Positions 22,261-32,670 of a stretch of 64,000 nt of DNA are shown here, in pieces (the first letter of the stretch is position 1; every line of letters starts with the position of its first letter). This DNA comes from Acidobacteriota bacterium. Lineage in GTDB: Bacteria > Acidobacteriota > Blastocatellia > RBC074. The notes under the pieces are model-generated. The model was not told where the DNA came from. It was given only the letters and a program-made list of their open reading frames with translations, and did no database searches. The stretch spans positions 124,001 through 188,000 of the forward strand of contig JADJXM010000018.1 of the NCBI GenBank assembly GCA_016715865.1, given 5' to 3'. A program made the translations under genes and the position numbers.

Positions 22261-22312
22261 GCCCCGGCAGGAGCGCTCTCAAAAATGACCCTTAAGTCAG
22301 CTCTGCCGGGGC
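22261..22312. repeat. hairpin GCCCCGGCAG / CTGCCGGGGC
   Basis: Perfect 10-bp arms (22261-22270 and 22303-22312) with a 32-base loop, 15 bases after the CHRD stop codon. It may slow or end transcription, although no T-run follows. A second short hairpin, CTTCCCG / CGGGAAG, is at 22381-22400 just before the tRNA. Confidence 0.5.
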
Positions 22313-22414
22313 ATATCCAGGCTCTAACCAACCGGCTAAAGCCATGTTGACTTTTGACTGCTCTGATTGTAATCTTCCCGCTTCCCGTTAACGCGGGAAG
22401 AATCAAAATCAAAC

Positions 22415-22487
<73 letters not shown>

Positions 22488-22496
22488 TCTCATAAA

Positions 22497-22523
22497 AGGC
22501 CACCTCCCGGGTGGCTATTTTTA
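22497..22523 (+). terminator. intrinsic terminator of tRNA-Phe
   Basis: Stem GCCACC (22499-22504) and GGTGGC (22510-22515) with loop TCCCG, followed by TATTTTTA. It begins ten bases after the tRNA. Confidence 0.85.
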
Positions 22524-22542
22524 TCTCAATCAGCTCACTATT

Positions 22543-22764
<222 letters not shown>

Positions 22765-22776
22765 GCCGTGGCCTGA

Positions 22777-23175
22777 TTATCGATCTTCACGAAGCGGAAC
22801 CGATGTAATTTCCACTCTTTCGATCAGTTTACACACGCCGCGCCATTCAGTTGCCGCCGGGCGGTTCTTTGCCAGATGGTAGAGCAGCGTCAGGGCATGC
22901 GTTTTACCGCCTCCAACTTACGTCGTCAGGTTAAATACGGCATTGGCTTCGGTCTTGATGCCGGACAATCGGCGGATAACTTCCGCCGCAAACCCGGTCA
23001 GATTTTGGGTCAGATAGGTGCGATTGAAAAACTCTTCCGGTTTCTGATAAACCTTCGGCGCCCGGCCATCCCGAACTTGATCAAGATGAACGGCAAATGC
23101 CGACGCATCCAGCGGTTTGCCTTCGCGTAAATCTTCACGGGGTTGAATGATTGTGTACGAGGGTTTAAGCGCCAT
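22777..23175 (-). pseudogene. remnant of DUF499-type AAA+ ATPase (defence island)
   Basis: The first 85 residues read MALKPSYTIIQPREDLREG, AFAVHLDQVRDGRAPKVYQK, FFNRTYLTQNLTGFAAEVIR and then NLTT followed by a stop. Beyond the stop the same frame continues VGGGKTHALTLLYHLAKN, which is a Walker A motif and the normal continuation of this N-terminus. It ends at a second stop at 22777. I recognise the start of large DUF499 ATPases that travel with DUF1156 methyltransferases. Only about 130 of over 1000 residues remain, so it is a dead fragment. Confidence 0.65.
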
Positions 23176-23235
23176 GCCGGGCTTGCACCCAATAGAATAT
23201 CGCGGGGCACAACATAAAGTGGGCTTGTGAGTGGG

Positions 23236-23580
23236 CTATTCGGAAAACTCTTTATTCAAAATTATTTCGATCTGATCCCGAAGAACCGGGGTCTCTTTTG
23301 CCGCAGCCACCCACACGATTCTCCAATCAACGGCAAAATATTCGTGAATGGCGATGTTGCGAAAGCCGGAAATCGCGGCCCAATCGATTTCCGGGAACCG
23401 ATCGGCAAAATCGCGCGAAATACGCGCTGCAGCTTCACCGATTATCGTCAGTTTGTGCAAGACCGCGCTGCGTAAGAGATCGCTTGCAAGGAATGCATCT
23501 GGTGTCACGCCCGCGAGAAATCCTTCAACAGCAACTGCGGCCTCGACAATATCGCGCAAATAAAGCTCTTCACGCCGCAT
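23236..23580 (-). CDS. hepT: HepT-like toxin (DUF86)
   Basis: 114-residue HEPN-family protein. The RNase-type motif R-x4-6-H is present as GFRNIAIHEYF near residue 72, followed by WRIV. HepT toxins act on RNA and are neutralised by the paired MNT nucleotidyltransferase, which AMPylates the Tyr of the RNxxxHxY motif (here RNIAIHEY). It is the second gene of the pair and overlaps mntA by 11 bases. Intact. Confidence 0.88.
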   Translation of the reverse strand: MRREELYLRDIVEAAVAVEGFLAGVTPDAFLASDLLRSAVLHKLTIIGEAAARISRDFADRFPEIDWAAISGFRNIAIHEYFAVDWRIVWVAAAKETPVLRDQIEIILNKEFSE

Positions 23581-23872
23581 ACAGCAATTCCGAACTCGCT
23601 AACACTTCTTGTTTGATTGCCGGTTTCAATCCGGGTTTGGGAACGAGGTCAGTCGGACGCCCGAGGATTTCCGATAATTCGCGCTGAAATCGACTGAGAG
23701 TGAGAAACCCAACCTCCACGTCCGGCTCAAACTCCACCAGCAAGTCAACGTCGCTTTGGTCGTTAAAATCCCCGCGAGCCATGGAGCCGAACATACTCAA
23801 TTCCCGGACGTGATATCTCCTGCAAACTTCCCTCAGTTGCGCTTGTTTGGTTTTGATCGTTTCAGGCAACAT
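23570..23872 (-). CDS. mntA: MntA-like nucleotidyltransferase antitoxin
   Basis: 100-residue minimal nucleotidyltransferase. The catalytic motif is FGSMARGDFNDQSDVDLLVEF, i.e. GSxxRG followed by D-x-D, as in MntA. It is encoded just upstream of and overlapping the HepT-like toxin, the standard order. The pair sits between two dead defence-gene fragments, so it may have been the passenger that survived a decayed island. Confidence 0.88.
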   Translation of the reverse strand: MLPETIKTKQAQLREVCRRYHVRELSMFGSMARGDFNDQSDVDLLVEFEPDVEVGFLTLSRFQRELSEILGRPTDLVPKPGLKPAIKQEVLASSELLYAA

Positions 23873-23935
23873 TGCACATCACCGAATGTTTGTTCTTCAA
23901 ATTACAACGATAAATATTATAACTCAACTCAAACC

Positions 23936-24127
23936 CTAAAGCCCTTTTTCCGCGTTAAGAATCGGTTCGTAGAACTGTCCGGAATTCAGTCCTTTACCGA
24001 TGATCTTGACCGATTGTCCAATAGTCCTGGCTTCAATGATCCTGACAGGTTCAGGAAGAACCGGGCTTCGGACTATCGCTCCAGGTTTTAAGGATTCCAG
24101 AATTCTGGTCAAAATCTGCTCCGCCAA
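23936..24127 (-). pseudogene. N-terminal remnant of a defence-island helicase
   Basis: 63 codons: MAEQILTRILESLKPGAIVR, PEPVRIIEARTIGQSVKIIG, KGLNSGQFYEPILNAEKGL. This resembles the opening of large SNF2/DEAD-type helicases found in defence islands with DUF499/DUF1156 genes (LxPGxxVR...P.PV.vi......vkliGkGl.sGq). The frame ends abruptly and no helicase motifs remain. Assignment is from pattern memory; it could also be a small stand-alone ORF. Confidence 0.45.
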
Positions 24128-24717
24128 ATGATTAGAATCATTGGAATTTACAGCTGGACACTAATGCTCGTATGCATAATTCTCTGAGCCCAAATATGTG
24201 AATACAAATCATTGATAAAGATTGGGCTGTCTGGCCGGGGCTGCAAGGACTTTAATGGAAAGCCGGGCCGGATGTCAATTTTTATTAATCCCAGCAGTTT
24301 TCTCATTGTATCTAAACGGCTTATCGGCTTGCTGCGGTTAGCCGCATATCGATATCATTATTTACCAACCGCGGATTATTAGAATCAGAAAAAAATATTG
24401 ACAGTATAAGTCAGCATCAACATAATGCTGACTGTTCACACTAGCCACGGTGAAAGTCAGCCTCTCAGAATTTAACAACCTGTAAATTTGAAATTGCCAT
24501 TATAAGAAAAGTCTGCGACAGCTGATCAAAGGTATCGAACACTCAGTTGCACAGCGTGGATTAGCCAAGGCATTAATCATATTCGGCCTTTTTGTGCTCG
24601 ATTGTTTCCGCCCGCTCGACAAGCACATAGATTCAGCTTTCCATACACAGGAAGCCCACGGTCAGCCCTGCCGTAAAAGAATAAACCTGAACGCATAAAC
24701 TAAGAAAGGAGTCCGGA
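24128..24717. other. 590-bp gene-free region upstream of the Kelch protein gene
   Basis: No convincing ORF on either strand. The sequence is AT-rich. It contains a consensus-like promoter with an overlapping palindrome (24398-24433, listed separately) and, just before 24718, an AAAGGAG ribosome-binding site. The rest may be untranslated leader or remnants beyond recognition. Confidence 0.6.
24398..24433 (+). promoter_or_regulatory. sigma70-type promoter with overlapping operator-like palindrome
   Basis: TTGACA at 24398-24403, exactly 17 bases, then CATAAT at 24421-24426. Across the -10 lies a dyad with 9-bp arms, AGTCAGCAT (24409-24417) and ATGCTGACT (24425-24433), separated by 7 bases. The dyad would let a dimeric regulator block RNA polymerase. 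It is about 290 bp upstream of the Kelch protein gene, so a long leader is implied if it serves that gene. Confidence 0.5.
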
Positions 24718-26523
<1,806 letters not shown>

Positions 26524-26565
26524 TTAGTCCATTATCCGTCGATCCTGAAATGTGAGGGCTGTCCT

Positions 26566-26838
26566 GTGCTAAGGAAACTCTGGATCGTAAAACTAATGAC
26601 GCTCTTGACCGCTCTGTATGCAATTGGAGTGTGTATCTATCTCCGATCCCAAGGCTTTCTTGACTTCTATATCGAGCAGACGGAAGGCATGCCTGTGTTC
26701 CCTAGTGGTCGAATATACAACGATATCTCAGAGGTTATCTTGTTCATATCTGCGGGAATTTCGATACTGATATGTCTTGGATTAGCTCTCTGGTGGAATT
26801 ACCGAAGAGAGAAGGCTCAAGGCAATAAGCAGCAGTGA
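26566..26838 (+). CDS. small two-helix membrane protein
   Basis: 90 residues. The first hydrophobic helix is MTLLTALYAIGVCIYL and the second ILFISAGISILICLGLALWW, separated by an acidic loop (YIEQTEGMPVFPSGRIYND); the tail is basic (RREKAQGNKQQ). No family recognised. It begins 42 bases after the Kelch gene and ends in front of a strong hairpin, so it may share that transcript. Start taken at the GTG at 26566 (reads as Met at initiation); an in-frame ATG lies at 26596. Confidence 0.6.
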   Translation: MLRKLWIVKLMTLLTALYAIGVCIYLRSQGFLDFYIEQTEGMPVFPSGRIYNDISEVILFISAGISILICLGLALWWNYRREKAQGNKQQ

Positions 26839-26849
26839 TAGCTGCCAGT

Positions 26850-26877
26850 TGAAAAGGGCGGAAATCAGCCCTTTTCA
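26850..26877. terminator. bidirectional hairpin terminator
   Basis: Perfect 10-bp arms TGAAAAGGGC (26850-26859) and GCCCTTTTCA (26868-26877), with an 8-base loop. The A-run before and T-run within the stem fit an intrinsic terminator working in both directions. Confidence 0.7.
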
Positions 26878-26894
26878 AAAAGGAGACCGTGGGC

Positions 26895-26984
26895 ATGAAG
26901 AGAATAGTTTTATTAATCAAGCGGAGTACGGGCGCGATTCTGTTTGTGTCTTTTCTGATATTTTATTTTGAACGCGGGTATTGA
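26895..26984 (+). CDS. possible 29-residue membrane microprotein
   Basis: ATG at 26895 with an AGGAG site at 26881-26885. The product starts MKRIVLLIKRSTGAILF and continues with a hydrophobic stretch VSFLIFYF, ending ERGY. Basic N-terminus plus one helix is typical of small membrane peptides. It lies directly after a terminator hairpin and in line with three other small membrane-protein ORFs. Existence as a protein is inferred only. Confidence 0.35.
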   Translation: MKRIVLLIKRSTGAILFVSFLIFYFERGY

Positions 26985-27072
26985 GAGATACCTTCATGCA
27001 GGATTGCGATTATTCACGTGGCGGTCATTCCCGTGACTGCCTCTATCAGGGAGTGTTGGCATTTCACGTTCA

Positions 27073-27207
27073 ATGAAAATATGGGTGGCTATTATAGCCT
27101 TACTTGTCTTGGCATTTTTGTTCGGGCCGGTGGTGATTCACTACTTCACGCACGGTACAGTGCGAGAGAATGGGGCTATAGAAGCTCTCATGCACGGAGT
27201 TGATTGA
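27073..27207 (+). CDS. possible 44-residue membrane protein
   Basis: ATG at 27073: MKIWVAIIALLVLAFLFGPV followed by a short polar tail ending EALMHGVD. One strong transmembrane helix. No clear ribosome-binding site, so confidence is low. A different-frame ORF at 27018-27203 covers the same DNA but has no membrane or family signal. Confidence 0.35.
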   Translation: MKIWVAIIALLVLAFLFGPVVIHYFTHGTVRENGAIEALMHGVD

Positions 27208-27354
27208 CAAAAGGAGAATCTTCAGAGTTGTCCTCCTGTATGCGGTAATTTCCTGATTTCCTGAAGCAGTATGAGATTAACCTCGAATTACTTTAGCAAC
27301 AAAAGGCAGCCCGAAGTAAGAGCAATGCAGGATCTAACAAGAAGTAGTCTAACT

Positions 27355-27395
27355 GGTCGTTCAGGTGGCGATCCTTGGTTGCCTGAACGACCTTT
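27355..27395 (+). terminator. hairpin with T-run before the 27411 gene
   Basis: Perfect 11-bp arms GGTCGTTCAGG (27355-27365) and CCTGAACGACC (27382-27392), followed by TTTCC. It ends 18 bases before the ribosome-binding site and start of the next ORF, so it may be a terminator for upstream genes or an attenuator-like leader for 27411. Confidence 0.6.
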
Positions 27396-27410
27396 CCTGT
27401 AAGGAGCGTC

Positions 27411-27695
27411 ATGACTAAACTGATTCGAAAGCCATTATTTTGGGTGATAGTTATATTTTTCGGGCCGGCGTTCATGGGTGCGGCATTCGTCACTATTGAC
27501 AATACTAGCTTTGTGGGTGGGCGATTGTCCGATTATGTCGAAATTGGAGAGACTGTTGATAGATTGTTTCCTCCTACGCCGGATTCTCCTGCCAGATGGG
27601 AGCGATACGTGAAGGCGACAATGAGGTTTAAACGTACAGACAGACGATCGGCGGAAAAAATTCTGTGTGAACGTCACCCGTATACTTGCAAATAG
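27411..27695 (+). CDS. hypothetical small exported or membrane protein
   Basis: 94 residues with an N-terminal hydrophobic segment (PLFWVIVIFFGPAFMGAAFV), a tyrosine/acidic middle and a basic C-terminus with two cysteines (ILCERHPYTCK). The AAGGAG site eight bases before the ATG is good. No family recognised. It is the last of a run of small membrane proteins and is followed by an IS remnant. Confidence 0.6.
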   Translation: MTKLIRKPLFWVIVIFFGPAFMGAAFVTIDNTSFVGGRLSDYVEIGETVDRLFPPTPDSPARWERYVKATMRFKRTDRRSAEKILCERHPYTCK

Positions 27696-27724
27696 CGTTA
27701 AACAGTCCCTTTCCAGTTTACATT

Positions 27725-28010
27725 GGCTTTGTTGCACAAAAATATAAGTGGAGACGACAGTGATGGTATTTTTAATGTGTGAAAACCAAAAAAACCAAAC
27801 CCCAATATCGCCTCCGCAACTGGAAAGAGTATAACCAATCCCTGGTCAATCGTGGAAGCCTGACTAGAAGCCATCCCAAAACCCGCATTTAAGGCCCCAT
27901 TCATTGGACTTATTGGGGTTTTGGGATGGGCTCTATATGGTTCGATGAAGAATGCTTGGCGGCCTGGAAAAACCAGGATCGGACAGGCAAGAAAGGGCAT
28001 CCCCAAGAAT

Positions 28011-28025
<15 letters not shown>
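27725..28025 (+). mobile_element. IS5-family (IS903-like) left-end remnant
   Basis: The left end GGCTTTGTTGCACAAAA at 27725 resembles the terminal repeat of IS903-group elements. From the GTG at 27779 the transposase N-terminus reads PQYRLRNWKEYNQSLVNRGS then LT. After a 67-bp insertion it resumes IWFDEECLAAWKNQDRTGKK with HPQEYADTA, the classic opening of IS5-family DDE transposases. The rest of the transposase and the right end are missing; the HigA-like gene is joined directly after ADTA at about 28025. Confidence 0.75.
27865..27935. mobile_element. 67-bp MITE with TA target duplication inside the IS remnant
   Basis: The element (27867-27933) has terminal inverted repeats GAAGCCATCCCAAAACCC and its complement, 16 of 18 matching, the inner 14 perfect. 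It is bracketed by TA dinucleotides (27865-27866 and 27934-27935). Removing the element and one TA restores the transposase reading frame exactly as GSLTIWFDEE. TA duplication and short terminal repeats point to mobilisation by an IS630/Tc1-mariner transposase. No such transposase is in the window. Confidence 0.8.
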
Positions 28026-28424
<399 letters not shown>

Positions 28425-28514
28425 TTTAAAATGCCGGACTTGTCGAAAGAATCCATTTCGCAGCAGACAAAGCGCTAACAATCAAGTCTTTCCATAATCC
28501 TGAGGGGATCGGTC

Positions 28515-29927
28515 ATGAAGAGATCAATCACATTGTGCGCCGCATTGTTTTTCGGATTCGCCTGCGTCGCTATATTCGCGCAACAACAGCAGAGGCAACT
28601 GACGCCTGAACAACTGGCCCGGCAGGAGGCTACGAGACAGGATCACAGGCGCATGATGGAGTTGCTGAAGATCTCCTCACTGCGACCCGGAGCCAATCCC
28701 AATGATCCGAAGGCGCCCAATGCGGTCAATTACGATGAGTCGAAGGCGAATCTGTTTCCGAACCTGCCCGATCCGCTTGTTTTGAAGAACGGAAGGAAGG
28801 TGACCTCTGCCAGGATGTGGTGGAATCAGCGTCGCCCCGAGATCATCGAGGACTTCGACAGAGAGATATACGGTCGTGTTCCGCGTAATGTCCCCAAAGT
28901 GAAATGGGAGGTGACGAGCGAAACGAAAGAAGTGAAATTCGACATCCCCGTCGTCACCAGACAGCTGATCGGACATGTCGACAATTCATCCTGGCCGCAG
29001 ATCACAGTCGATATTCAATTGACTCTGACCACTCCGGCCAATGCGCGGCGTGGTGTGCCTGTCATGGTCGAGTTCGGATTCGGAGGTCCGCGGCCCGGAG
29101 CGCCGAATGCGCCCAGACCCGGCGGCAACGCACCCAACTGGCAGCAACAGTTGCTGGCCAGGGGATGGGGTTACGCCATCCTTGTTCCGAGCAGCATTCA
29201 GGCCGACAACGGAGCGGGGCTGACGCAGGGCATCATCGGCCTGTGCAACAAGGGTCAGGCGCGCAAGCCGGATGACTGGGGATCTCTGCGAGCATGGGCC
29301 TGGGGCGCGAGCCGCGCGCTCGATTATTTCGAGACCGACAAATCCGTCGATGCCAGACAGGTCGGCATCGAGGGGCTTTCCCGTTACGGCAAGGCAGCGC
29401 TCGTCACGATGGCTTATGATCAGCGTTTTGCGATCGGATTCATCGGTTCTTCAGGCGCAGGGGGAGCTAAGCTGCTGCGTCGTAATTTTGGAGAACTGGT
29501 CGAGAACCTCGCGGGCGCGGGCGAATATCACTGGATGGCGGGCAACTTCATCAAATACGCCGGGCCGCTTAACTGGGGCGACCTGCCTGTCGACGCGCAC
29601 CAGCTGATTGCGCTCTGCGCACCGCGTCCGACCTTCATCAGCTACGGCGCGCCGGAAGGCCCCGGAGCGGAAGGCAAATGGGTGGACCAGAGAGGGAGCT
29701 TTATGGCCGCCGTCGCCGCCGGACCGGTCTTCAGGCTGCTGGGTAAAAAGGACCTCGGAACGACGGAATACCCGCCCCTGGGGACGGCGCTCATCGAAGG
29801 CGATCTGGCTTTCCGGGTGCACAGCGGAGGCCACACCACCGGCCCGAACTGGCCGACGTTTCTGGAATTCGCTGCTCGTTACATCAAGTCGCCGCCAGGC
29901 TCCGGTCCGAAACAGGTCATGAGATGA
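28515..29927 (+). CDS. CE15-like glucuronoyl methylesterase
   Basis: 470-residue secreted alpha/beta hydrolase with a signal peptide (ITLCAALFFGFACVAIFAQ). Landmarks of the CE15 family are WWNQRRPEIIEDFDREIYGR, GWGYAILVPSSIQADNGAG, the nucleophile motif GLSRYGKAA, FIGSSGAGGAKLLRRNFGE, APRPTFISYGAPEG and the catalytic His in HSGGHTTGPNW. CE15 enzymes cleave ester bonds between 4-O-methylglucuronic acid of xylan and lignin. The GH67 alpha-glucuronidase 11 kb downstream fits the same substrate. A GAGGGG ribosome-binding site precedes the ATG. Confidence 0.85.
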   Translation: MKRSITLCAALFFGFACVAIFAQQQQRQLTPEQLARQEATRQDHRRMMELLKISSLRPGANPNDPKAPNAVNYDESKANLFPNLPDPLVLKNGRKVTSARMWWNQRRPEIIEDFDREIYGRVPRNVPKVKWEVTSETKEVKFDIPVVTRQLIGHVDNSSWPQITVDIQLTLTTPANARRGVPVMVEFGFGGPRPGAPNAPRPGGNAPNWQQQLLARGWGYAILVPSSIQADNGAGLTQGIIGLCNKGQARKPDDWGSLRAWAWGASRALDYFETDKSVDARQVGIEGLSRYGKAALVTMAYDQRFAIGFIGSSGAGGAKLLRRNFGELVENLAGAGEYHWMAGNFIKYAGPLNWGDLPVDAHQLIALCAPRPTFISYGAPEGPGAEGKWVDQRGSFMAAVAAGPVFRLLGKKDLGTTEYPPLGTALIEGDLAFRVHSGGHTTGPNWPTFLEFAARYIKSPPGSGPKQVMR

Positions 29928-29935
29928 GGATATTT

Positions 29936-30024
29936 AAATCCGGATTATCGTCCAATGGGCTTATACCTGGCATTAATCTCCTGAAAAAATCTTTGCCGTC
30001 TTTGCGGCCTTTGCGATGAATCTG
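29936..30024. repeat. GCAAAG-type intergenic repeat, copy 3 (partial)
   Basis: Contains the shared core as GTCCAATGGGCTTAT near 29950 and one arm, TCTTTGCCGTCTTTGCGGC, near 29989-30012. The other arm is degenerate. It lies between the convergent CE15 and DUF1501 genes. Confidence 0.6.
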
Positions 30025-30072
30025 ATTCCAATGACAAAGGCCCTGAGCGGGTATCAAACAATCACGCTGAGG

Positions 30073-31533
30073 TTAGGCCAGCAGATTCTGCTGTACTGTT
30101 CCGTGCACATCGGTCAGCCGGAAATCGCGGCCCTGAAAGCGATAGGTCAGGCGTTGATGATCAAAGCCGAGCTGATGCAGCAGCGTCGCATGCAGGTCGT
30201 GGACGTGCATGCCGCCTTCGACGACGCCGAAGCCCAGTTCGTCCGTTTCGCCATGCAGGTATCCGGGTTTGAAGCCGCCGCCCGCGACCCATATCGTGAA
30301 AGCGTCAACGTGATGATCGCGTCCGGTTGTTTCGCGCACTTCGCCCATGGGCGTGCGACCGAATTCCCCGCCCCAGATGACTATCGTGTCCTCCAGCAAT
30401 CCGCGTTGTTTCAGATCCAGCACCAGTGCGGCGCTCGCCTGATCCACTTCCCGGCAACGCGTTTCGATATCGCCGTCCAGGTTGTTGCCACGCTCGCCAT
30501 GGTGATCCCAATCTGTGTGATACAACTGCACAAAGCGCACTCCGCGTTCGATCATCCGTCGAGCCAGCAGCGCATTCGCAGCAAAGCCCGAATCGCCGGG
30601 CTTGACGCCGTACATTGCCAGCGTCGATTCCGATTCCCTGCTTAAATCCATTAATTCAGGTGCGCTAGTTTGCATACGAAATGCCATTTCGTATGCGTTC
30701 AGGCGGGTCAGGATTTCAGGGTCGCCAGTTGCCTCAAGGCGAGCGCGATTGAGTGCGCCGACGGTACTGTAAAAATCCTGTTCCTGTTCACGTGAGAGTC
30801 CCACGGGGCTGCGCAGGTTGAGAATCGGATCGCCCTGTCCGCGAAACGGCACTCCCTGAAACGATGTCGGCAGAAAACCGCTGCTCCACAAAGTGGAACC
30901 GGCACGCGGGCCGCGTCGGCCGCTTTGCAGGACGACGAAGCCGGGCAAATCAGCGGATTCACTGCCCAGCCCATACGTCACCCACGCGCCAAATGCGGGA
31001 CGCCCAGGAATTTGAAAGCCGGTGTTCATAAACAGCTTCGCCGGCCCGTGATTGAAAACATCAGTAGACATCCCGCGCAGCCAGCAGACCTCATCCACTA
31101 TTTTGCGGTGATGCGGCAGCAATTCGCTGAGCGACATGCCCGATTGCCCGTAACGCGCAAAGGTGCGCCGCGTGCCGAGCAGAGTTTCGTTGCCTTTGAG
31201 AAATGCGAAGCGCTTGCCCTTCATCAAACTCTGAGGCGGCTTCTGTCCCGTCAGTTCGCGCAGCTTCGGTTTGTCAGAGAATAATTCCAGCTGCGAAGGG
31301 CCGCCCGCCATGAACAGGTAGATCACGCGTTTTGCTTTGGCCGGAAGCGGAGGCTTGCGCGGAGCCATCGGATTGGTTGGCTCGATTTGTGGACGCTGCG
31401 CCGCGCTCATGCCTTCGCCCTCGATCAGACAGTTGAGCGCGATCGAGCCCAGTCCGACCGCGCATTGACCGAAGAAATGGCGGCGGGTCTCATCCTGCAA
31501 TTTGTCTGAGAGTCGAGTGTCCATTGTTTTCAT
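30073..31533 (-). CDS. DUF1501 domain-containing protein
   Basis: 486-residue exported protein of the sulfatase-like DUF1501 family. The N-terminus has a Tat-type RR region (ETRRHFFGQCAVGLGSIALN) . Typical segments are AKRVIYLFMAGGPSQLELFSDKP, WLRGMSTDVFNHGPAKLFMNTG, RFVQLYHTDWDHHGERGNN, and IVIWGGEFGRTPMGE. DUF1501 proteins nearly always pair with DUF1549/DUF1553 proteins, as here. The role is unknown; a polysaccharide-processing complex has been proposed. Last gene of a three-gene operon. Confidence 0.88.
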   Translation of the reverse strand: MKTMDTRLSDKLQDETRRHFFGQCAVGLGSIALNCLIEGEGMSAAQRPQIEPTNPMAPRKPPLPAKAKRVIYLFMAGGPSQLELFSDKPKLRELTGQKPPQSLMKGKRFAFLKGNETLLGTRRTFARYGQSGMSLSELLPHHRKIVDEVCWLRGMSTDVFNHGPAKLFMNTGFQIPGRPAFGAWVTYGLGSESADLPGFVVLQSGRRGPRAGSTLWSSGFLPTSFQGVPFRGQGDPILNLRSPVGLSREQEQDFYSTVGALNRARLEATGDPEILTRLNAYEMAFRMQTSAPELMDLSRESESTLAMYGVKPGDSGFAANALLARRMIERGVRFVQLYHTDWDHHGERGNNLDGDIETRCREVDQASAALVLDLKQRGLLEDTIVIWGGEFGRTPMGEVRETTGRDHHVDAFTIWVAGGGFKPGYLHGETDELGFGVVEGGMHVHDLHATLLHQLGFDHQRLTYRFQGRDFRLTDVHGTVQQNLLA

Positions 31534-31536
31534 CTT

Positions 31537-32670
31537 TCATTTTGCCGGAAGATCCACGATCTCGACCCAGTTGGGGATCTTGCCCATCGCATATTCCCCC
31601 AGTTTGGTGAGCTTTCCGGTTCCTGGCTCAATCCTGTAGCTTGACATACGGTGTGAATTCATGCCGACCACGAACATGTAGCGTCCTGAAGAATCGATAC
31701 TGAAGCTTCGCGGCATCGCCTCAGTCGGGATGGTTTCGATGAGCGTCAAGGTGCCATCCGCCGAATTGACCTTGAAGCCAGTCAGCGTGTTCGACGTACG
31801 ATCCGAGGTGTAAAGAAACCTGCCATCGGGCGTGATATGCAAATCGGCTGATGCGATCCTGCCCGTAACGCTCGGCGGCAAAGCGTTGATCGATTGTTTC
31901 GCCTTGAGTTGCCCCTTGCCGGAATCATAATCAAAGACGTGAACTGCACCATCGAGTTCGCCAAGGACATACACGAGCTTGCCGTTCGGATGAAATATGA
32001 GATGACGCGGGCCCGACTTCGCTTTCAGGGAAATCGATGGCGGCGTGTTCGGTTCGAGTTTTCCGGTCTTCGCATCGAACTTGAACACATTGATCAGGTC
32101 GTTGCCCAGCGTAGTCGCCAGCACATAGCGATTTTTCGCATCCGGCAGAATCGCGTGCGCGTTGGTATGATTCGACATCACCTGCTGTGCCTGCTGTATT
32201 GCTCCATTCGGACCGATGGGACTGACCGTGATTTTGTGACCGGGATAGGAGGCCGCGAACAGGAAACGCCCCATGCGGTCGGTTGCGATGAAAGGCATGC
32301 TGTCGACCAGCGGGCCGCTGCCGGCATATTTGAGCCTGCCGCTTTTCGCGTCAATCGCGAAACTGAAGACGCTCTGCGGTTCGCCACGCGTCGCTACATA
32401 AAGGAAGCGGCGATCAGGGCTGACCGCCATCGGCGTCGAGCCTCCAGATCTGGTAATCCCGGGGAGCGGAACCGTTTCGATCAGCGCCAGTTCGCCAGTC
32501 TGACGATTGAGCTGCAGAACGTAAATGTCGTTGCTTTCAGCATTCCCGACATAGACGAAGGTGTCAGCCAGCGCGGGCGAAACCAGCGTTGCGCCTGCAA
32601 CGGTCGCCATTGCGGAGAGCGCAACCCACAATAGCTGCAGAAATATGATGCTCATGGTCATTACTCTCAT
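31537..32670 (-). CDS. lactonase family beta-propeller protein
   Basis: 377-residue seven-bladed propeller of the YncE/6-phosphogluconolactonase type with a signal peptide (IIFLQLLWVALSAMATVAGATLVSPALA). Blades carry repeats such as FVYVGNAESNDIYVLQLN, SPDRRFLYVATRG, and PNGKLVYVLGELDGAVHVFD. The secretion signal argues against a cytoplasmic pentose-phosphate role. It overlaps the upstream PSD1 gene by one base and is followed by DUF1501 after three bases, so the three are one transcript. Confidence 0.85.
   Translation of the reverse strand: MRVMTMSIIFLQLLWVALSAMATVAGATLVSPALADTFVYVGNAESNDIYVLQLNRQTGELALIETVPLPGITRSGGSTPMAVSPDRRFLYVATRGEPQSVFSFAIDAKSGRLKYAGSGPLVDSMPFIATDRMGRFLFAASYPGHKITVSPIGPNGAIQQAQQVMSNHTNAHAILPDAKNRYVLATTLGNDLINVFKFDAKTGKLEPNTPPSISLKAKSGPRHLIFHPNGKLVYVLGELDGAVHVFDYDSGKGQLKAKQSINALPPSVTGRIASADLHITPDGRFLYTSDRTSNTLTGFKVNSADGTLTLIETIPTEAMPRSFSIDSSGRYMFVVGMNSHRMSSYRIEPGTGKLTKLGEYAMGKIPNWVEIVDLPAK

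Noticed and set aside
22375..22402. Attachment site at the tRNA-Phe gene
   Set aside because: No duplicated 3' tRNA end could be found within the accessory region, so integration at the tRNA is unproven.
27018..27203. 61-codon ORF
   Set aside because: Composition and lack of ribosome-binding site speak against it; a hydrophobic ORF in another frame (27073) is the better candidate.
31894..32634. 246-codon + strand ORF
   Set aside because: Antisense to the lactonase propeller, whose repeats are regular.
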